DNA from: Helicobacter ganmani
GTDB lineage: Bacteria > Campylobacterota > Campylobacteria > Campylobacterales > Helicobacteraceae
DNA length: 64,000 nt
Direction: 5' to 3'
NCBI RefSeq assembly: GCF_003364315.1
Contig: NZ_NXLS01000003.1
Span: 155,929 to 219,928 of the forward strand
Made by a program: the position numbers and the translations under genes. Positions 35,960 through 45,163 of the stretch are shown piece by piece. Numbering within the stretch: position 1 is the first letter of the stretch; every line of letters starts with the position of its first letter. The notes below the pieces were generated by a model that was given only the letters and a program-made list of their open reading frames with translations, was not told the DNA's origin and did no database searches.

Positions 35960-36754
35960 TTATTCTGCTTCTACACTCTTGGCGAAATCTTCTTCGCTCA
36001 TTGCTTCCTCAATCACCTCTTGTTTTTCCTCCTCACTTGCTGGCTCTGCTACTTCTTGTGTCGGTGCTTCACCACCAGCAATTGCACGCCCTTCTGTAAT
36101 AGCCTCTGCCATTTCTTTACAGAATAGCTGAATAGAACGAATTGCATCATCATTACCCGGGATTGGATAATCCACCATATCGGGGTCGCAGTTTGTATCT
36201 AGTGGCGCAACGACAGGAATCCCTAATCTTCTTGCTTCTGCGACTGCAATTTTTTCTTTTGCCGCGTCAATCACAAAAATCATATCAGGAGCTTTTTTAA
36301 GATGTCTCACACCGCCCAAATAACGCGCTAATTTCTCTTTTTTGCGCTGAATCATCAGTTTTTCTTTTTTCGTTAGCAAGTCAATTTGCCCGCTAGCTTC
36401 CATTTCCTCAATAATTTCAAGCTTACGGATAGACTTTTTAATGGTAGAGAAGTTTGTAAGCATTCCACCTAGCCAACGATAATTCACATAAGGAGCATTG
36501 ATGCTATCCGCATATTGTTTGAGTGTTTCGCTTGCTTGTTTTTTCGTTCCAACAAACATTACCACTTTGCCCTCCGCTGCCGCGTCGCGCACAATATTGT
36601 AAGTGTAGCGAAAATAACGCAAAGTTTTTTGCAAATCAATAATATGAATATTTTTGCGCACACCAAAAATGTATTTTTTCATCTTCGGATTCCAACGTCT
36701 TGTTTGGTGTCCAAAATGCACACCACATTCTAAAAGGTCTTTCATTGTTACCAT
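35960..36754 (-). CDS. rpsB: 30S ribosomal protein S2
   Basis: Ribosomal protein of 264 residues with standard landmarks: [59 protein letters not shown] and [13 protein letters not shown]. The C-terminal 35 residues form an acidic Glu/Ala-rich tail beyond the globular core, seen in related bacteria. It is the first gene of the rpsB-tsf unit, with GGAGAA before the ATG and a structured leader upstream. Confidence 0.97.
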   Translation of the reverse strand: MVTMKDLLECGVHFGHQTRRWNPKMKKYIFGVRKNIHIIDLQKTLRYFRYTYNIVRDAAAEGKVVMFVGTKKQASETLKQYADSINAPYVNYRWLGGMLTNFSTIKKSIRKLEIIEEMEASGQIDLLTKKEKLMIQRKKEKLARYLGGVRHLKKAPDMIFVIDAAKEKIAVAEARRLGIPVVAPLDTNCDPDMVDYPIPGNDDAIRSIQLFCKEMAEAITEGRAIAGGEAPTQEVAEPASEEEKQEVIEEAMSEEDFAKSVEAE

Positions 36755-36788
36755 AGTGTTCTCCTATTTGTTGTTTTGGTTTTCCCTC

Positions 36789-36837
36789 CACGCTCCTTCA
36801 ACGCTATCAAGCGCAACCTAAACTTAGGATTAGCGTG
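36789..36837 (-). promoter_or_regulatory. Candidate structured leader RNA of rpsB
   Basis: The minus-strand transcript, 35 bases before the rpsB ATG, can fold into a three-way junction. The closing stem CACGCT (36837-36832) pairs with AGCGTG (36794-36789). Inside it are CCTA-AGTT-TAGG and CGCT-TGAT-AGCG. All three stems are perfect Watson-Crick pairings. Autoregulation by S2 is known in other bacteria, so an S2-binding leader is a reasonable inference. Confidence 0.45.
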
Positions 36838-36926
36838 TGTGAAATTTGATAAATAAAAGGTTAGCATTTTATTAAAATTTTCTTTAATTTTAGCTTTTAT
36901 TAAAGTTATTGCTTTCCTAAACTATC

Positions 36927-37802
36927 TTAAAATTCTTTGCTTTCTATTAATGTTTGCTCTTTCATTGCTTGAGCAATCTCTTCATAACCCTTCAGTGCAT
37001 CTTGATTGCATAAAACCCATTCATTAAGTCCCTCTAAACTCATCATATGTGCAATTTTTGGGTCATTTTTAAGGGCATTTTGTGATTTCATCATTTCTAC
37101 AAAGCTTCTTTTTAAGTAAGAATCAAAACTTTTTAGGGTTGTAAAATTACAATGACAATAAGCAGGGCTTGTGTAAAAATTCACCATTTGAGGATAATTT
37201 CCCTCTTGCATAACCCTCACCCAAGTAGTAGAGCCAATCGCTCCTGCATCTAGTTCTCCACTTTTTATTTTATCCAGCACATCAAATTCACTTCGCCCTG
37301 TATCGCCGTGTTTGCCCACATCGCTATTAAAGCGAAATATCCCCACACTCCCACTTTCTATCTGTGCGCTACCAAGCAAAGCAGGAGAAATTTCTTGCAG
37401 TTTAAATCCATTTTTTTGCAAATAAAATAAAGGCATAATCGCCGCTTGAGCAGAATCTAAACTCCCTAAACCAAATTTTTTACCCTTCAAATCCTCTAAA
37501 CCCTTCATTGTATCTCTTTTGGCTACAAATACACTTTTAAAGCCAATATCAGTATCGCGCATTAAAATTGCCTCTGCACCATTATTTGTGCAATGCCTAG
37601 AACGGATAAAAGCCACATTTGTATTCCAAGCAATATCTATTTTTCCCTCTTTAAGCCACTGCACTTGCCGCTCATAGTTGCTAAATAACACATAATCTAG
37701 CCTTATATCTTTAAAATAATCATTAGCATATTCCCTAATCGTATCCCAGATAGGGACAATTTGTGGCGCATACGCCACTGCACCTACTAAAATTGACTTC
37801 AT
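36927..37802 (-). CDS. PhnD-like substrate-binding fold protein without signal peptide
   Basis: A 291-residue protein with the periplasmic-binding fold of phosphonate/phosphite binders (PhnD). It shows GAVAYAPQIVPIWDTIREY, DYVLFSNYERQVQWL and KEGKIDIAWNTNVAFI, then MKGLEDLKGKKFGLGSLDSAQA. The N-terminus has neither a signal peptide nor a lipobox, so it should be cytoplasmic, and no ABC permease or ATPase is near. This fold also serves as an enzyme scaffold (for example the desulfinase DszB). Cys residues at RHCTNN and AYCHCNF could be relevant. It starts two bases after the acyl-CoA dehydrogenase homologue stops, in a three-gene operon. Confidence 0.8.
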   Translation of the reverse strand: MKSILVGAVAYAPQIVPIWDTIREYANDYFKDIRLDYVLFSNYERQVQWLKEGKIDIAWNTNVAFIRSRHCTNNGAEAILMRDTDIGFKSVFVAKRDTMKGLEDLKGKKFGLGSLDSAQAAIMPLFYLQKNGFKLQEISPALLGSAQIESGSVGIFRFNSDVGKHGDTGRSEFDVLDKIKSGELDAGAIGSTTWVRVMQEGNYPQMVNFYTSPAYCHCNFTTLKSFDSYLKRSFVEMMKSQNALKNDPKIAHMMSLEGLNEWVLCNQDALKGYEEIAQAMKEQTLIESKEF

Positions 37803-37804
37803 AT

Positions 37805-38938
37805 TTACTCCTTTGGTAAAAGTGCATCAGAGAGCCATACTTGTAAAATATCAAGACTTGGCGCCATTACTTGTGAAGCGAACGCGTCTCGCAAATATCG
37901 CTCTAGTGGCAAGAGCTTACTATAAGCTTTTCCTCCACCAAGTCGCATTGCAAGAGCACAAATGTCCATAACAAGCTGTGTGGCGTTAATCCTACACGCA
38001 AAGATTTTGCACATTGCATTAGATTCTTGATTATCAAATGCCCTTGCAGCCTCATAAACAAGTGCAATTTGGCTTTGCGTTTTGGTATAGAGTTCTGCGA
38101 TATGGATTCTCACTAACTCTTTATCTGCCAAAGAGGAGCCATCAGTATATTTTCTACTCTTACAATGAGCAAGCGCGCATTCATAAGCAGCCTTTCCCAC
38201 ACCGCTATACACCGCTCCAAGCCCCACGACAAAATACATTGCTACAACTCCAGCTTGCGCTTCACCCTCTCCGTCAATGCCAAGCAAATATTGTTTTGTA
38301 TGAAGCTTCACATCATTATATTGCACAGGTTTTGAGACATTTCCGCGCATACCTAACCCATTCCACACGCCCTCTTCGTGATAAATACCCTCCGCATTAT
38401 TGGGTGTAATCCAATTATTTTTACCACCATTTACTTTGCAAGAATTTGTATAGGTAAGATAATAGTTTGCTTGTTGTGCGGAAGTTACAAAGCTTTTGCG
38501 CCCTTTTAAGATTCTATATTCTCCCGCTTCTGTCTCTGTTATATCAGGCAACCCAAAATGTGTCCCAGAGCCACTTTCACTATAAGCAAGAGCAAAAGAA
38601 ATCTCCCCTTTTGCTATTTTTGGCAAAAATTCCTCTTTTTGCTCTTTTGTCCCAAAAGTCGCAATACAAGCCGTTGCAACATTATGCATCATATAGCAAA
38701 GTGCAGTAGAAGCGTCAAATTGCGCTAAAGTATAACACACCTGTGCGTGATTAAGACAATTTCCACCGCTTCCGCCATACTCTTTAGGCACTAATAATCC
38801 CATAAACCCTTGCTTTTTGAGCTCATCGTAGGCTTCTTTTGGGAATCTTGCTTCTTTATCAATAGATTCTGTATGAGGGGCAACAAATGCCTTGCCAAAC
38901 TCCGCTGCTTTTTGTTCTAAGTTTTCCAAACTTAACAT
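37805..38938 (-). CDS. Acyl-CoA dehydrogenase-family flavoprotein lacking the usual catalytic Glu
   Basis: FAD-dependent fold of 377 residues with all three ACAD domains: the N-terminal helical part (GFMGLLVPKEYGGSGG), the beta domain (SFALAYSESGSGTHF, GRKSFVTSAQQANYYLT, GLGMRGNVSKP) and the C-terminal four-helix part (GLGAVYSGVGKAAYECAL). Short-chain dehydrogenases have Y-E-G-T after the RDA motif. Here RDAFASQVMAPSLDIL has no Glu in that place. Loss of the base is seen in ACAD-fold monooxygenases and desulfurisation enzymes such as DszC. It is the middle gene of the operon, nine bases after its upstream neighbour. Confidence 0.85.
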   Translation of the reverse strand: MLSLENLEQKAAEFGKAFVAPHTESIDKEARFPKEAYDELKKQGFMGLLVPKEYGGSGGNCLNHAQVCYTLAQFDASTALCYMMHNVATACIATFGTKEQKEEFLPKIAKGEISFALAYSESGSGTHFGLPDITETEAGEYRILKGRKSFVTSAQQANYYLTYTNSCKVNGGKNNWITPNNAEGIYHEEGVWNGLGMRGNVSKPVQYNDVKLHTKQYLLGIDGEGEAQAGVVAMYFVVGLGAVYSGVGKAAYECALAHCKSRKYTDGSSLADKELVRIHIAELYTKTQSQIALVYEAARAFDNQESNAMCKIFACRINATQLVMDICALAMRLGGGKAYSKLLPLERYLRDAFASQVMAPSLDILQVWLSDALLPKE

Positions 38939-38947
38939 ATTTTCTCC

Positions 38948-40159
38948 TTACATAAAATTAGGTGTATGAGCCCTGCTTAAATCAAGGGCAAGTTCCTCAT
39001 CAATGCCACATTCCACAAGCCGCTTTGTGCGATTTTTCTCCATTTTTTTCTTTAATTCCTGCACCTCCTCAAATCCATTTGAAATTAACACTCTATCCTC
39101 ACCTCCTCCACGCAATAGAGCCATAGATTCTAAAAGCAGGGAGGATTCGCCACTTTGCGCATCTAAATAATTTTTACGCGCAAAAACGACTTCCTTTAAG
39201 GCAGCAATTTTGGCAGGATTTTGTGCTATTGCTTGTTTCACATTATTGATTCCATAGGCAACGTGGCGACTTTCATCTTTTCTTGCTAAAGCAAGTAAAT
39301 ATGCACTCGCCTCATCTCCTAATGCCCTAAAGCTCTCCTCTAAGAATTTCAACAAATCAATAAAAGTCCCTTCCCCCATAATATGCAGCAAAAAGCTAGA
39401 TTTGAAATAATCTTTCTCATTCCACAGGCTAAAAAGGCTTTGTTGCGTTGTAAGTGTGGAGTATTGCACACCAAGCCCTGTAATATTTGCCCTTTTGATA
39501 AAAGATTCTATATGTCGGCTCTCATCACCGATAATAGAGGAGAGTAAAAGCGGAATAGGCGTGAAAAAGGGTGAAATCTGCCCTAAAAATCGTGCGGGGA
39601 TATACAGAGCTGAAAACTCATTTTCAGTTAAATAAGTCATAATCTGTGCGATTGCAAATTGCAGGGCTGGGCTAAACTCTGGTATTTCTTGCCATTTTAT
39701 ATCTGTAGTGGCATTCCATTGCGACTTTTTAGAATCCTCATAAATTTGCAAAGCATTACTGCTCCAAATATTATTATTAGATTCTATACCAAAATGATAA
39801 TTTGGACTTGCCAATTCCACTTGCACACCATTTGGAGCTAAACCCTGTGTAGGTGGTGCAATATGGGAAGTGCAATCAAATTTTTGGAATCTTGTGGGGG
39901 ATTTTTTGCGCAAGATATATATAAAATTCCCTTTAGAATCTGTATTTTGGCTTATTGCGCGCTTTTGTATGAATTCCTCACCCTTAAAAGCACACCACAT
40001 ACTAAGGTCATTTTCTAAATTATCCCAATCACTCACAACTTCTATAATGTCGCCTTTGGAGACAAGTAAAAAAGCATTTTCAAGTCGCATAAAAAAGAGT
40101 GTGCTTGCAGGCAATGCGCCCATAAAAATGCAAGATTTCTGGGAATAGTTAGGATTCAT
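38948..40159 (-). CDS. TusA-like domain fused to a ferritin-like diiron domain
   Basis: A 403-residue protein, first gene of the operon. Residues 8-86 resemble the sulfur carrier TusA: LPASTLFFMRLENAF, GDIIEVVSDW, MWCAFKGEEFIQK and GNFIYILRK align in order, but the active Cys of the CPxP motif is replaced (ALPAS). Residues 160-310 are a ferritin-like four-helix bundle. Its ligands are Glu179 or 181, Glu213-x2-His216, Glu263 and Glu296-x2-His299, the full set for a diiron carboxylate site of the R2/AurF oxygenase type. The start codon is uncertain because no clear ribosome site precedes it. I know of no named enzyme with this fusion. Confidence 0.75.
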   Translation of the reverse strand: MNPNYSQKSCIFMGALPASTLFFMRLENAFLLVSKGDIIEVVSDWDNLENDLSMWCAFKGEEFIQKRAISQNTDSKGNFIYILRKKSPTRFQKFDCTSHIAPPTQGLAPNGVQVELASPNYHFGIESNNNIWSSNALQIYEDSKKSQWNATTDIKWQEIPEFSPALQFAIAQIMTYLTENEFSALYIPARFLGQISPFFTPIPLLLSSIIGDESRHIESFIKRANITGLGVQYSTLTTQQSLFSLWNEKDYFKSSFLLHIMGEGTFIDLLKFLEESFRALGDEASAYLLALARKDESRHVAYGINNVKQAIAQNPAKIAALKEVVFARKNYLDAQSGESSLLLESMALLRGGGEDRVLISNGFEEVQELKKKMEKNRTKRLVECGIDEELALDLSRAHTPNFM

Positions 40160-40236
40160 AAATAAAACTTTAGTATTGAATTACAACAAGATTTAAGAAG
40201 ATTTGTTGCCTCTCACACGGAAAGATTGACAATTAA

Positions 40237-40254
40237 GAAATATAATCATATTTC
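40237..40254. promoter_or_regulatory. Palindrome upstream of the diiron operon
   Basis: GAAATAT at 40237-40243 and ATATTTC at 40248-40254 form a perfect 7-bp dyad with a 4-base centre, about 80 bases before the diiron gene. Its size and AT content suit an operator; it loosely resembles Fur boxes. The region 40160-40398 holds nothing else that I can call apart from a short repeat. Confidence 0.3.
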
Positions 40255-40327
40255 ACTTAAATTTAAATGAAACAAACCATAAAATTGTTCAATAATCAAG
40301 ATTAAAATCAAATCTTTTACTAGAAAT

Positions 40328-40362
40328 GGATTACTTCGTCGTTTCACTCCTCGCAAGGACGC
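40328..40362. repeat. Short dispersed intergenic repeat, copy 1
   Basis: GGATTACTTCGTCG followed by a short variable part and CTCGCAAGGACGC. It resembles the sequence at 48578-48612 and, in part, 50373-50395. These lie only between genes. Confidence 0.4.
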
Positions 40363-40398
40363 AAAATCAAAGTGCCGATAGTGTCTAGCAGGCAAATT

Positions 40399-41739
40399 CT
40401 AAAGCCTTTGACGCAAAAAGCTAAAAGGCGGGAGCGCAAAAGGCAAGATAAAGGCATTTTCATTGCCACTATGGATAGATTCTAATTCCTTGCCATTAAC
40501 TAATAGAATCTTAAAAAGACGCAGGTATTTTTTGCCATTCTTTTCAAAAATCTCTCCGATGTCATTTTTACCCAAACAAACAGAATCCAAATGCGCACTT
40601 ACAATTTCCTTAGGTTCATTGGGGCGAATCGTATGCCGACAAAGCGCGCTCTTGCCCTCTTCGCTCACCTCTGCATTGACTTGATAGCTCCCCTCGCTAA
40701 TTGCACTCCAATGATTCTGCGTATTAAGTCGCTCAAAAGGACGATGAATTAAATAACCCTCACTAAAACCGCGATTTTTTAAGGTTCCTAGCTCCTCTTT
40801 ATAGCGCGATTCCACAAAGTCGCCTTGCGCATAATCCTCCAAAGCACGCCGATAAGCTAGTGTTGTAATGCCCGCATAATAACTTGACTTCGTGCGTCCC
40901 TCAATTTTAAGCGAATCTATCACACCGCTTTCTAAAATCATCGGGATATGTGCAATTAAATTCAAATCTTTTGCGTTAAAAATATGCGTCCCCACGCCCT
41001 CTTCTTCCTCCAAGCGCATTGTGATTCCATTGTCAGGATTCCGCGCATAAATCTCTTTGCCACTAAATCGCACCAACTCATCGGTTTTTTCATTGCGCAC
41101 ATAATATTCATAATCAAACCGACAATCATTCGCGCAACTCCCACGATTTGGCACGCGACCATTTTGCAAAGCCGAGATTAGACAACGTCCCGAAAACGCA
41201 AAACACATAGAACCATGCACAAAAATTTCTAATTCTAAATCAGGCAGGGCTTTTTTAATCCCTATTGCGTCTTTTAGGCTTAATTCTCTTGCTGCAATAA
41301 TACGCTTCACACCCAATTCATAAAACACTTCCGCGTCTAACACATTTAAAACATTCGCTTGCGTAGAAAGATGAATCGGAATCTCTGGCGCAATTTGATG
41401 AGACAATTTAACTACTCCGGGTGTTGCAACGATGAAGCCATCAGGCTTTAAAGAAGCCATTTTTTGAATATGTGATTCCAATAATTTTAATTGAGAATTA
41501 AAGGGAAATCCATTAATTGTTACATAAATCTTTTTGCCTCGTGCGTGCGTGTATTCTACTCCCTCGCGGAAAGATTCAAAGTCAAATTCCTTTCCTGAAC
41601 GATTCCGCAAGGAAAAATGGCTCACGCCACCATAAACAGCATCTGCCCCATATTCCAAAGCAATTTTCAGTTTTTTAAGATTCCCAGCAGGAGAGAGAAG
41701 TTCTGGAATCTTTGGAGGTTTAAAAGTAGAATCTTGCAT
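40399..41739 (-). CDS. U32-family peptidase, TrhP/YegQ type
   Basis: Protein of 446 residues in the U32 family, whose characterised members TrhP and RlhA hydroxylate tRNA or rRNA rather than cleave protein. It starts PELLSPAGNLKKLKIALEYGADAVYGG and carries the Cys motif NRGSCANDCRFDY, typically with an adjacent SALQNGR segment, plus SLKIEGRTKSSYYAG. The related H. pylori gene was named prtC (collagenase), next to cheZ as here. The catalytic role in tRNA U34 modification is the better guess from the family. cheZ lies three bases upstream. Confidence 0.9.
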   Translation of the reverse strand: MQDSTFKPPKIPELLSPAGNLKKLKIALEYGADAVYGGVSHFSLRNRSGKEFDFESFREGVEYTHARGKKIYVTINGFPFNSQLKLLESHIQKMASLKPDGFIVATPGVVKLSHQIAPEIPIHLSTQANVLNVLDAEVFYELGVKRIIAARELSLKDAIGIKKALPDLELEIFVHGSMCFAFSGRCLISALQNGRVPNRGSCANDCRFDYEYYVRNEKTDELVRFSGKEIYARNPDNGITMRLEEEEGVGTHIFNAKDLNLIAHIPMILESGVIDSLKIEGRTKSSYYAGITTLAYRRALEDYAQGDFVESRYKEELGTLKNRGFSEGYLIHRPFERLNTQNHWSAISEGSYQVNAEVSEEGKSALCRHTIRPNEPKEIVSAHLDSVCLGKNDIGEIFEKNGKKYLRLFKILLVNGKELESIHSGNENAFILPFALPPFSFLRQRL

Positions 41740-41742
41740 TCA

Positions 41743-42447
41743 TTACTTGCCAAAATTTGCAATCAGAGCTTCAATATCATTTTCATTGACAACATTTTCT
41801 GTTTTATCCCCTTGAATATGCACTGCGGAGCTTACGCGTTTGCTATCGTCAATTTTACCCTCAAAGAGTGAGCTCATATATCTTGCAAGCGCACGCATAA
41901 TGTTAATAACGCGTTCAATTTTTTGACGATGAATATCTTGATACTGCATAGCTTCCATTGCTTCTAGTGAAATATTTGAGATTTCCTGCAAACAATCAGA
42001 TACCTTTTGCACATCTGTTTTGACTTTGGTTACTGCTTCTAACTGCTCATTAAAGGTATGAAAATCCGGAAATTTGACATGAAGCTTTTGTAAAAGTTCC
42101 TCTTGAGAAGTGATAAATTGTTGAATCTCACCAAATGCGTCCTCAATGTCTGCGTCTAAGTTATTAATTTTCTCTAGCTTATCAAACATCTCTGTAGCTT
42201 TGATTTCCGAATCTCGCGTTACATCATCTAATTGATGCACTACCTTATGCTCTGCTGTTGGTGGAGGTGGAGGCCAACTTACATCTTGCTCAATAGAAAA
42301 ATCATCTGCTTTTGCTTCGCTTTTAATTGTTGGGTCTTCCAAAGTAGAATTTTCTAAAGATTCCTCTTGATTCTCTTGCTCTTGACTTCCTTGCGCAATA
42401 TCGTCCATATCACTACCCAATAGTGAATCCAATTCCTCTTGTGTCAT
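41743..42447 (-). CDS. cheZ: CheZ, CheY-P phosphatase
   Basis: Dephosphorylates CheY-P. The 234 residues have a polar N-terminus with a Pro run (about 59-63), then a long helical hairpin (80-200). The catalytic pair is Asp171 and Gln175 in QYQDIHRQKIERV, the same D-x3-Q spacing as in E. coli. The C-terminal peptide NDIEALIANFGK matches the CheY-docking tail. The N-terminal MTQEELDSLLGSD resembles the FliM peptide SQEEIDALL. A remote CheZ in this lineage is established for H. pylori. The gene has its own -10 box and precedes the U32 gene. Confidence 0.92.
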   Translation of the reverse strand: MTQEELDSLLGSDMDDIAQGSQEQENQEESLENSTLEDPTIKSEAKADDFSIEQDVSWPPPPPTAEHKVVHQLDDVTRDSEIKATEMFDKLEKINNLDADIEDAFGEIQQFITSQEELLQKLHVKFPDFHTFNEQLEAVTKVKTDVQKVSDCLQEISNISLEAMEAMQYQDIHRQKIERVINIMRALARYMSSLFEGKIDDSKRVSSAVHIQGDKTENVVNENDIEALIANFGK

Positions 42448-42483
42448 TCTAAAACCTTGAAGTAAGTTAAAATATTGCTTGTA

Positions 42484-42489
42484 ATTATA
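42484..42489 (-). promoter_or_regulatory. -10 box for cheZ
   Basis: TATAAT on the minus strand, 37 bases before the cheZ ATG, in the gap after the gpmI stop. Confidence 0.45.
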
Positions 42490-42530
42490 CGATTAATTTT
42501 TATAATTTTGTTTAAACGCAAGCAATTCCT

Positions 42531-44018
42531 TTAAAAAAGTGGCTTATCCATTTCCTTTGGAATCGCAATTTCCATAAGTTTTAAAATACTTGGCGCAATA
42601 TTGTTTAATCCACCATTTTGCACAGATTCTACTCCTTTTGCCATTACAAAGCACCACACATCACCAATCGTGTGGTTTGTCAAAGGTTCGCCCTTTTCAT
42701 CTTTCATTTCTTCACAATTTCCATGGTCGCTCGTAATAATTAATCCATAATCCTTTTCCTTTGCTTTTGAGCAGATTCTACCCAATTCATTATCTACCGC
42801 TTCTACTGCGGCAATCGCCGCTTCATAATTCCCTGTATGTCCTACCATATCGCCATTGGCAAAATTCACTACAACAAAATCATATCCCTCTTCCATTGCC
42901 ATTAAAACGGCATCACCTACTTCCTTGGCACTCATTTGAGGCTGTAAATCATAAGTCGCAACCTTTGGAGAGGGCACAAGCAGACGCGTTTCATTGGGAT
43001 AAGGCTCTTCAATCCCCCCATTAAAAAAGAAAGTTACGTGGGCGTATTTTTCTGTTTCTGCAGTATGAAATTGTCGCAAATGATGATTGGAAATCACTTC
43101 GGCTAGAGTATTTTGAACATTTTCTTTGGGAAAAAGAATCGGAAAGGAAAAAGATTTATCATAAGGAGTCATCGTAACAAGTGGAATCTCTACAAAACTT
43201 TTGCGCACAAATGCGTTAAAGCTTGCATTTCCTAGTGCATTGACAATTTCTCGCGCCCTATCACTACGAAAATTTACAAAAATCAAGCCATCGCTTGCTT
43301 GGATTTTATTTGGAGAATCTTCTGTGAAATCCTTACAAAAACTTGCAGGCAAGATAAATTCGTCAAAAATACCCTCCTTAAATTGTGATTGCAAATATTC
43401 TTGCGGGGTAAGCGTCTGCGTATTTTCGCCTAGTGCGATAACATTATAAGCCTTTTCTACGCGCTCCCAACGATTGTCCCTATCCATTGCATAATAGCGT
43501 CCGCTAAGGCTTGCAATTCGAATCCTTTTACCTTCAATTTGCGATTCTACCTCACGCACAAACTTTGGTGCGCTTTTGGGTGGCACATCACGTCCATCAG
43601 TAATCAAATGCAACAACACTTCATATTGCGATTCTAAGCCTAACGCAAGAGCTAAAATATGCTGAATATGTGAATGCACACCACCATCACTTAACAATCC
43701 CACCAAATGCACACGTTTGCAATTTTTAAGACAATTTAGAGCAGGATTTTGCATTAAAGTATTTTCGTGGATTGCCTTGTTGATTTTGACTAAATCTTGA
43801 TAGAGAATCCTCCCACTACCCAAGCTCATATGCCCTACTTCAGAATTTCCCATTTGCCCCTCTGGCAAGCCAACAGACAATCCATAAGTGTGAATCATTC
43901 CAAAGGGAACTTCTTGAAACAATTTGTCATAAGTTGGCTTTTTTGCCGCAAAAAATGCGTTATATTCTTGCTTTTTACTATACCCGATTCCATCTGTGAT
44001 AACCAAAACAGCTTTCAT
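42531..44018 (-). CDS. gpmI: 2,3-bisphosphoglycerate-independent phosphoglycerate mutase
   Basis: Glycolytic/gluconeogenic mutase with an alkaline phosphatase-like core. I chose the ATG at 44018 ([13 protein letters not shown]) because the metal-binding D of VITDGIGY belongs near the N-terminus; an ATG five codons upstream is less likely. About 495 residues is normal. The catalytic Ser sits in [15 protein letters not shown], and further metal motifs are [23 protein letters not shown] and [11 protein letters not shown]. It is single, divergent from mraY. Confidence 0.95.
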   Translation of the reverse strand: MKAVLVITDGIGYSKKQEYNAFFAAKKPTYDKLFQEVPFGMIHTYGLSVGLPEGQMGNSEVGHMSLGSGRILYQDLVKINKAIHENTLMQNPALNCLKNCKRVHLVGLLSDGGVHSHIQHILALALGLESQYEVLLHLITDGRDVPPKSAPKFVREVESQIEGKRIRIASLSGRYYAMDRDNRWERVEKAYNVIALGENTQTLTPQEYLQSQFKEGIFDEFILPASFCKDFTEDSPNKIQASDGLIFVNFRSDRAREIVNALGNASFNAFVRKSFVEIPLVTMTPYDKSFSFPILFPKENVQNTLAEVISNHHLRQFHTAETEKYAHVTFFFNGGIEEPYPNETRLLVPSPKVATYDLQPQMSAKEVGDAVLMAMEEGYDFVVVNFANGDMVGHTGNYEAAIAAVEAVDNELGRICSKAKEKDYGLIITSDHGNCEEMKDEKGEPLTNHTIGDVWCFVMAKGVESVQNGGLNNIAPSILKLMEIAIPKEMDKPLF

Positions 44019-44103
44019 TATAGATTTTCCCAAATTTTAAAGTTATTTTAGGTAGAATCCTATCTAATTTTTCTTAAAATTTCATCTAGTTAAGTTTGGG
44101 CTT

Positions 44104-45159
44104 ATGTTATATTATCTTTATTCTTTGTTTGACATCAATCTTTTTCAATATATTACCGTGCGTTCTGCAATTGCGTTTTTTATAGCTCTTTTGCTCACAA
44201 TCTTTGCAATGCCCTATTATATTTTATGGGCAAATCAACACGCATTCCAACCGATTTCGCAATTTGCCCCCAAAAACCACCAACAAAAAATCCATACTCC
44301 CACAATGGGTGGAATCGTATTTGTCTGCACAACTTTGCTTTCAACTCTGCTTTGTGCCAAACTCAATCATATCTATATCTTGCTTGGAATCGCAACTTTG
44401 CTTTGCTTTGCAATGCTTGGAATCAGCGACGATTATTCTAAAATAACACAACGCAAAAACGCCGGAATGAGTGCAAAAACTAAGTTTTTGTTGCAGATTG
44501 TCATTAGTCTTATCCTCTCGTGCGGATTGTATCTAGTTGGCTTAAATTCGGAATTTTATTTACCCTTTTTCAAGAATCCTTTGTTTGATTGGAATCTTCT
44601 TGGAATCTTGTTTTGGACACTTGTTTTTATTGCTACAAGCAATGCAGTCAATCTTACGGACGGACTAGATGGACTTGTTGCGATTCCATCTATTTATGCG
44701 CTGACTTCTCTTAGCGTGTTTGTCTATGTCGCAGGACATTCGGGCTTAAGTGCTTATTTGCTTTATCCCAAAGTCTTAGATAGCAGTGAGCTTGTGATTC
44801 TCTCCTCTGCACTAATTGGCGCACTGATTGGATTCCTTTGGTATAACTGCCACCCTGCGCAAGTCTTTATGGGAGATAGTGGCTCTCTAAGCTTGGGTGG
44901 TTTTATCGCTTATATGGCGATTGTGTCCAAGAATGAGATTCTACTTTTCCTTATTGGATTTATTTTCGTTGTGGAAGCACTATCGGTAATTTTACAGATT
45001 GGAAGCTATAAAACGCGTGGTAAAAAGATTTTTTTAATGGCACCCTTACATCATCACTTTGAGGAAAAAGGCTTGAATGAGAGCAAAATCATCGTGCGAT
45101 TCTGGATTGTCGCTCTGATGAGTAATCTCATTGCTCTTTTAACTTTGAAAATAAGGTAA
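44104..45159 (+). CDS. mraY: Phospho-MurNAc-pentapeptide translocase
   Basis: Makes lipid I at the inner membrane. The 351 residues have about ten hydrophobic helices. Signatures are [10 protein letters not shown], the first Asp-rich loop [34 protein letters not shown] and the HHHFE motif near the end ([11 protein letters not shown]). Length is usual. The gene precedes murD by four bases, a common cell-wall pairing in this lineage. Confidence 0.97.
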   Translation: MLYYLYSLFDINLFQYITVRSAIAFFIALLLTIFAMPYYILWANQHAFQPISQFAPKNHQQKIHTPTMGGIVFVCTTLLSTLLCAKLNHIYILLGIATLLCFAMLGISDDYSKITQRKNAGMSAKTKFLLQIVISLILSCGLYLVGLNSEFYLPFFKNPLFDWNLLGILFWTLVFIATSNAVNLTDGLDGLVAIPSIYALTSLSVFVYVAGHSGLSAYLLYPKVLDSSELVILSSALIGALIGFLWYNCHPAQVFMGDSGSLSLGGFIAYMAIVSKNEILLFLIGFIFVVEALSVILQIGSYKTRGKKIFLMAPLHHHFEEKGLNESKIIVRFWIVALMSNLIALLTLKIR

Positions 45160-45163
45160 ATTT

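Noticed and set aside
35625..36131. A 168-codon plus-strand open frame
   Set aside because: It is antisense to tsf and rpsB, is Ser/Leu/Ala-rich without family motifs, and the minus-strand genes are unmistakable.
37802..40398. The PhnD-like operon as a phosphonate transporter
   Set aside because: The binding protein lacks a signal peptide and no permease or ATPase is encoded nearby.
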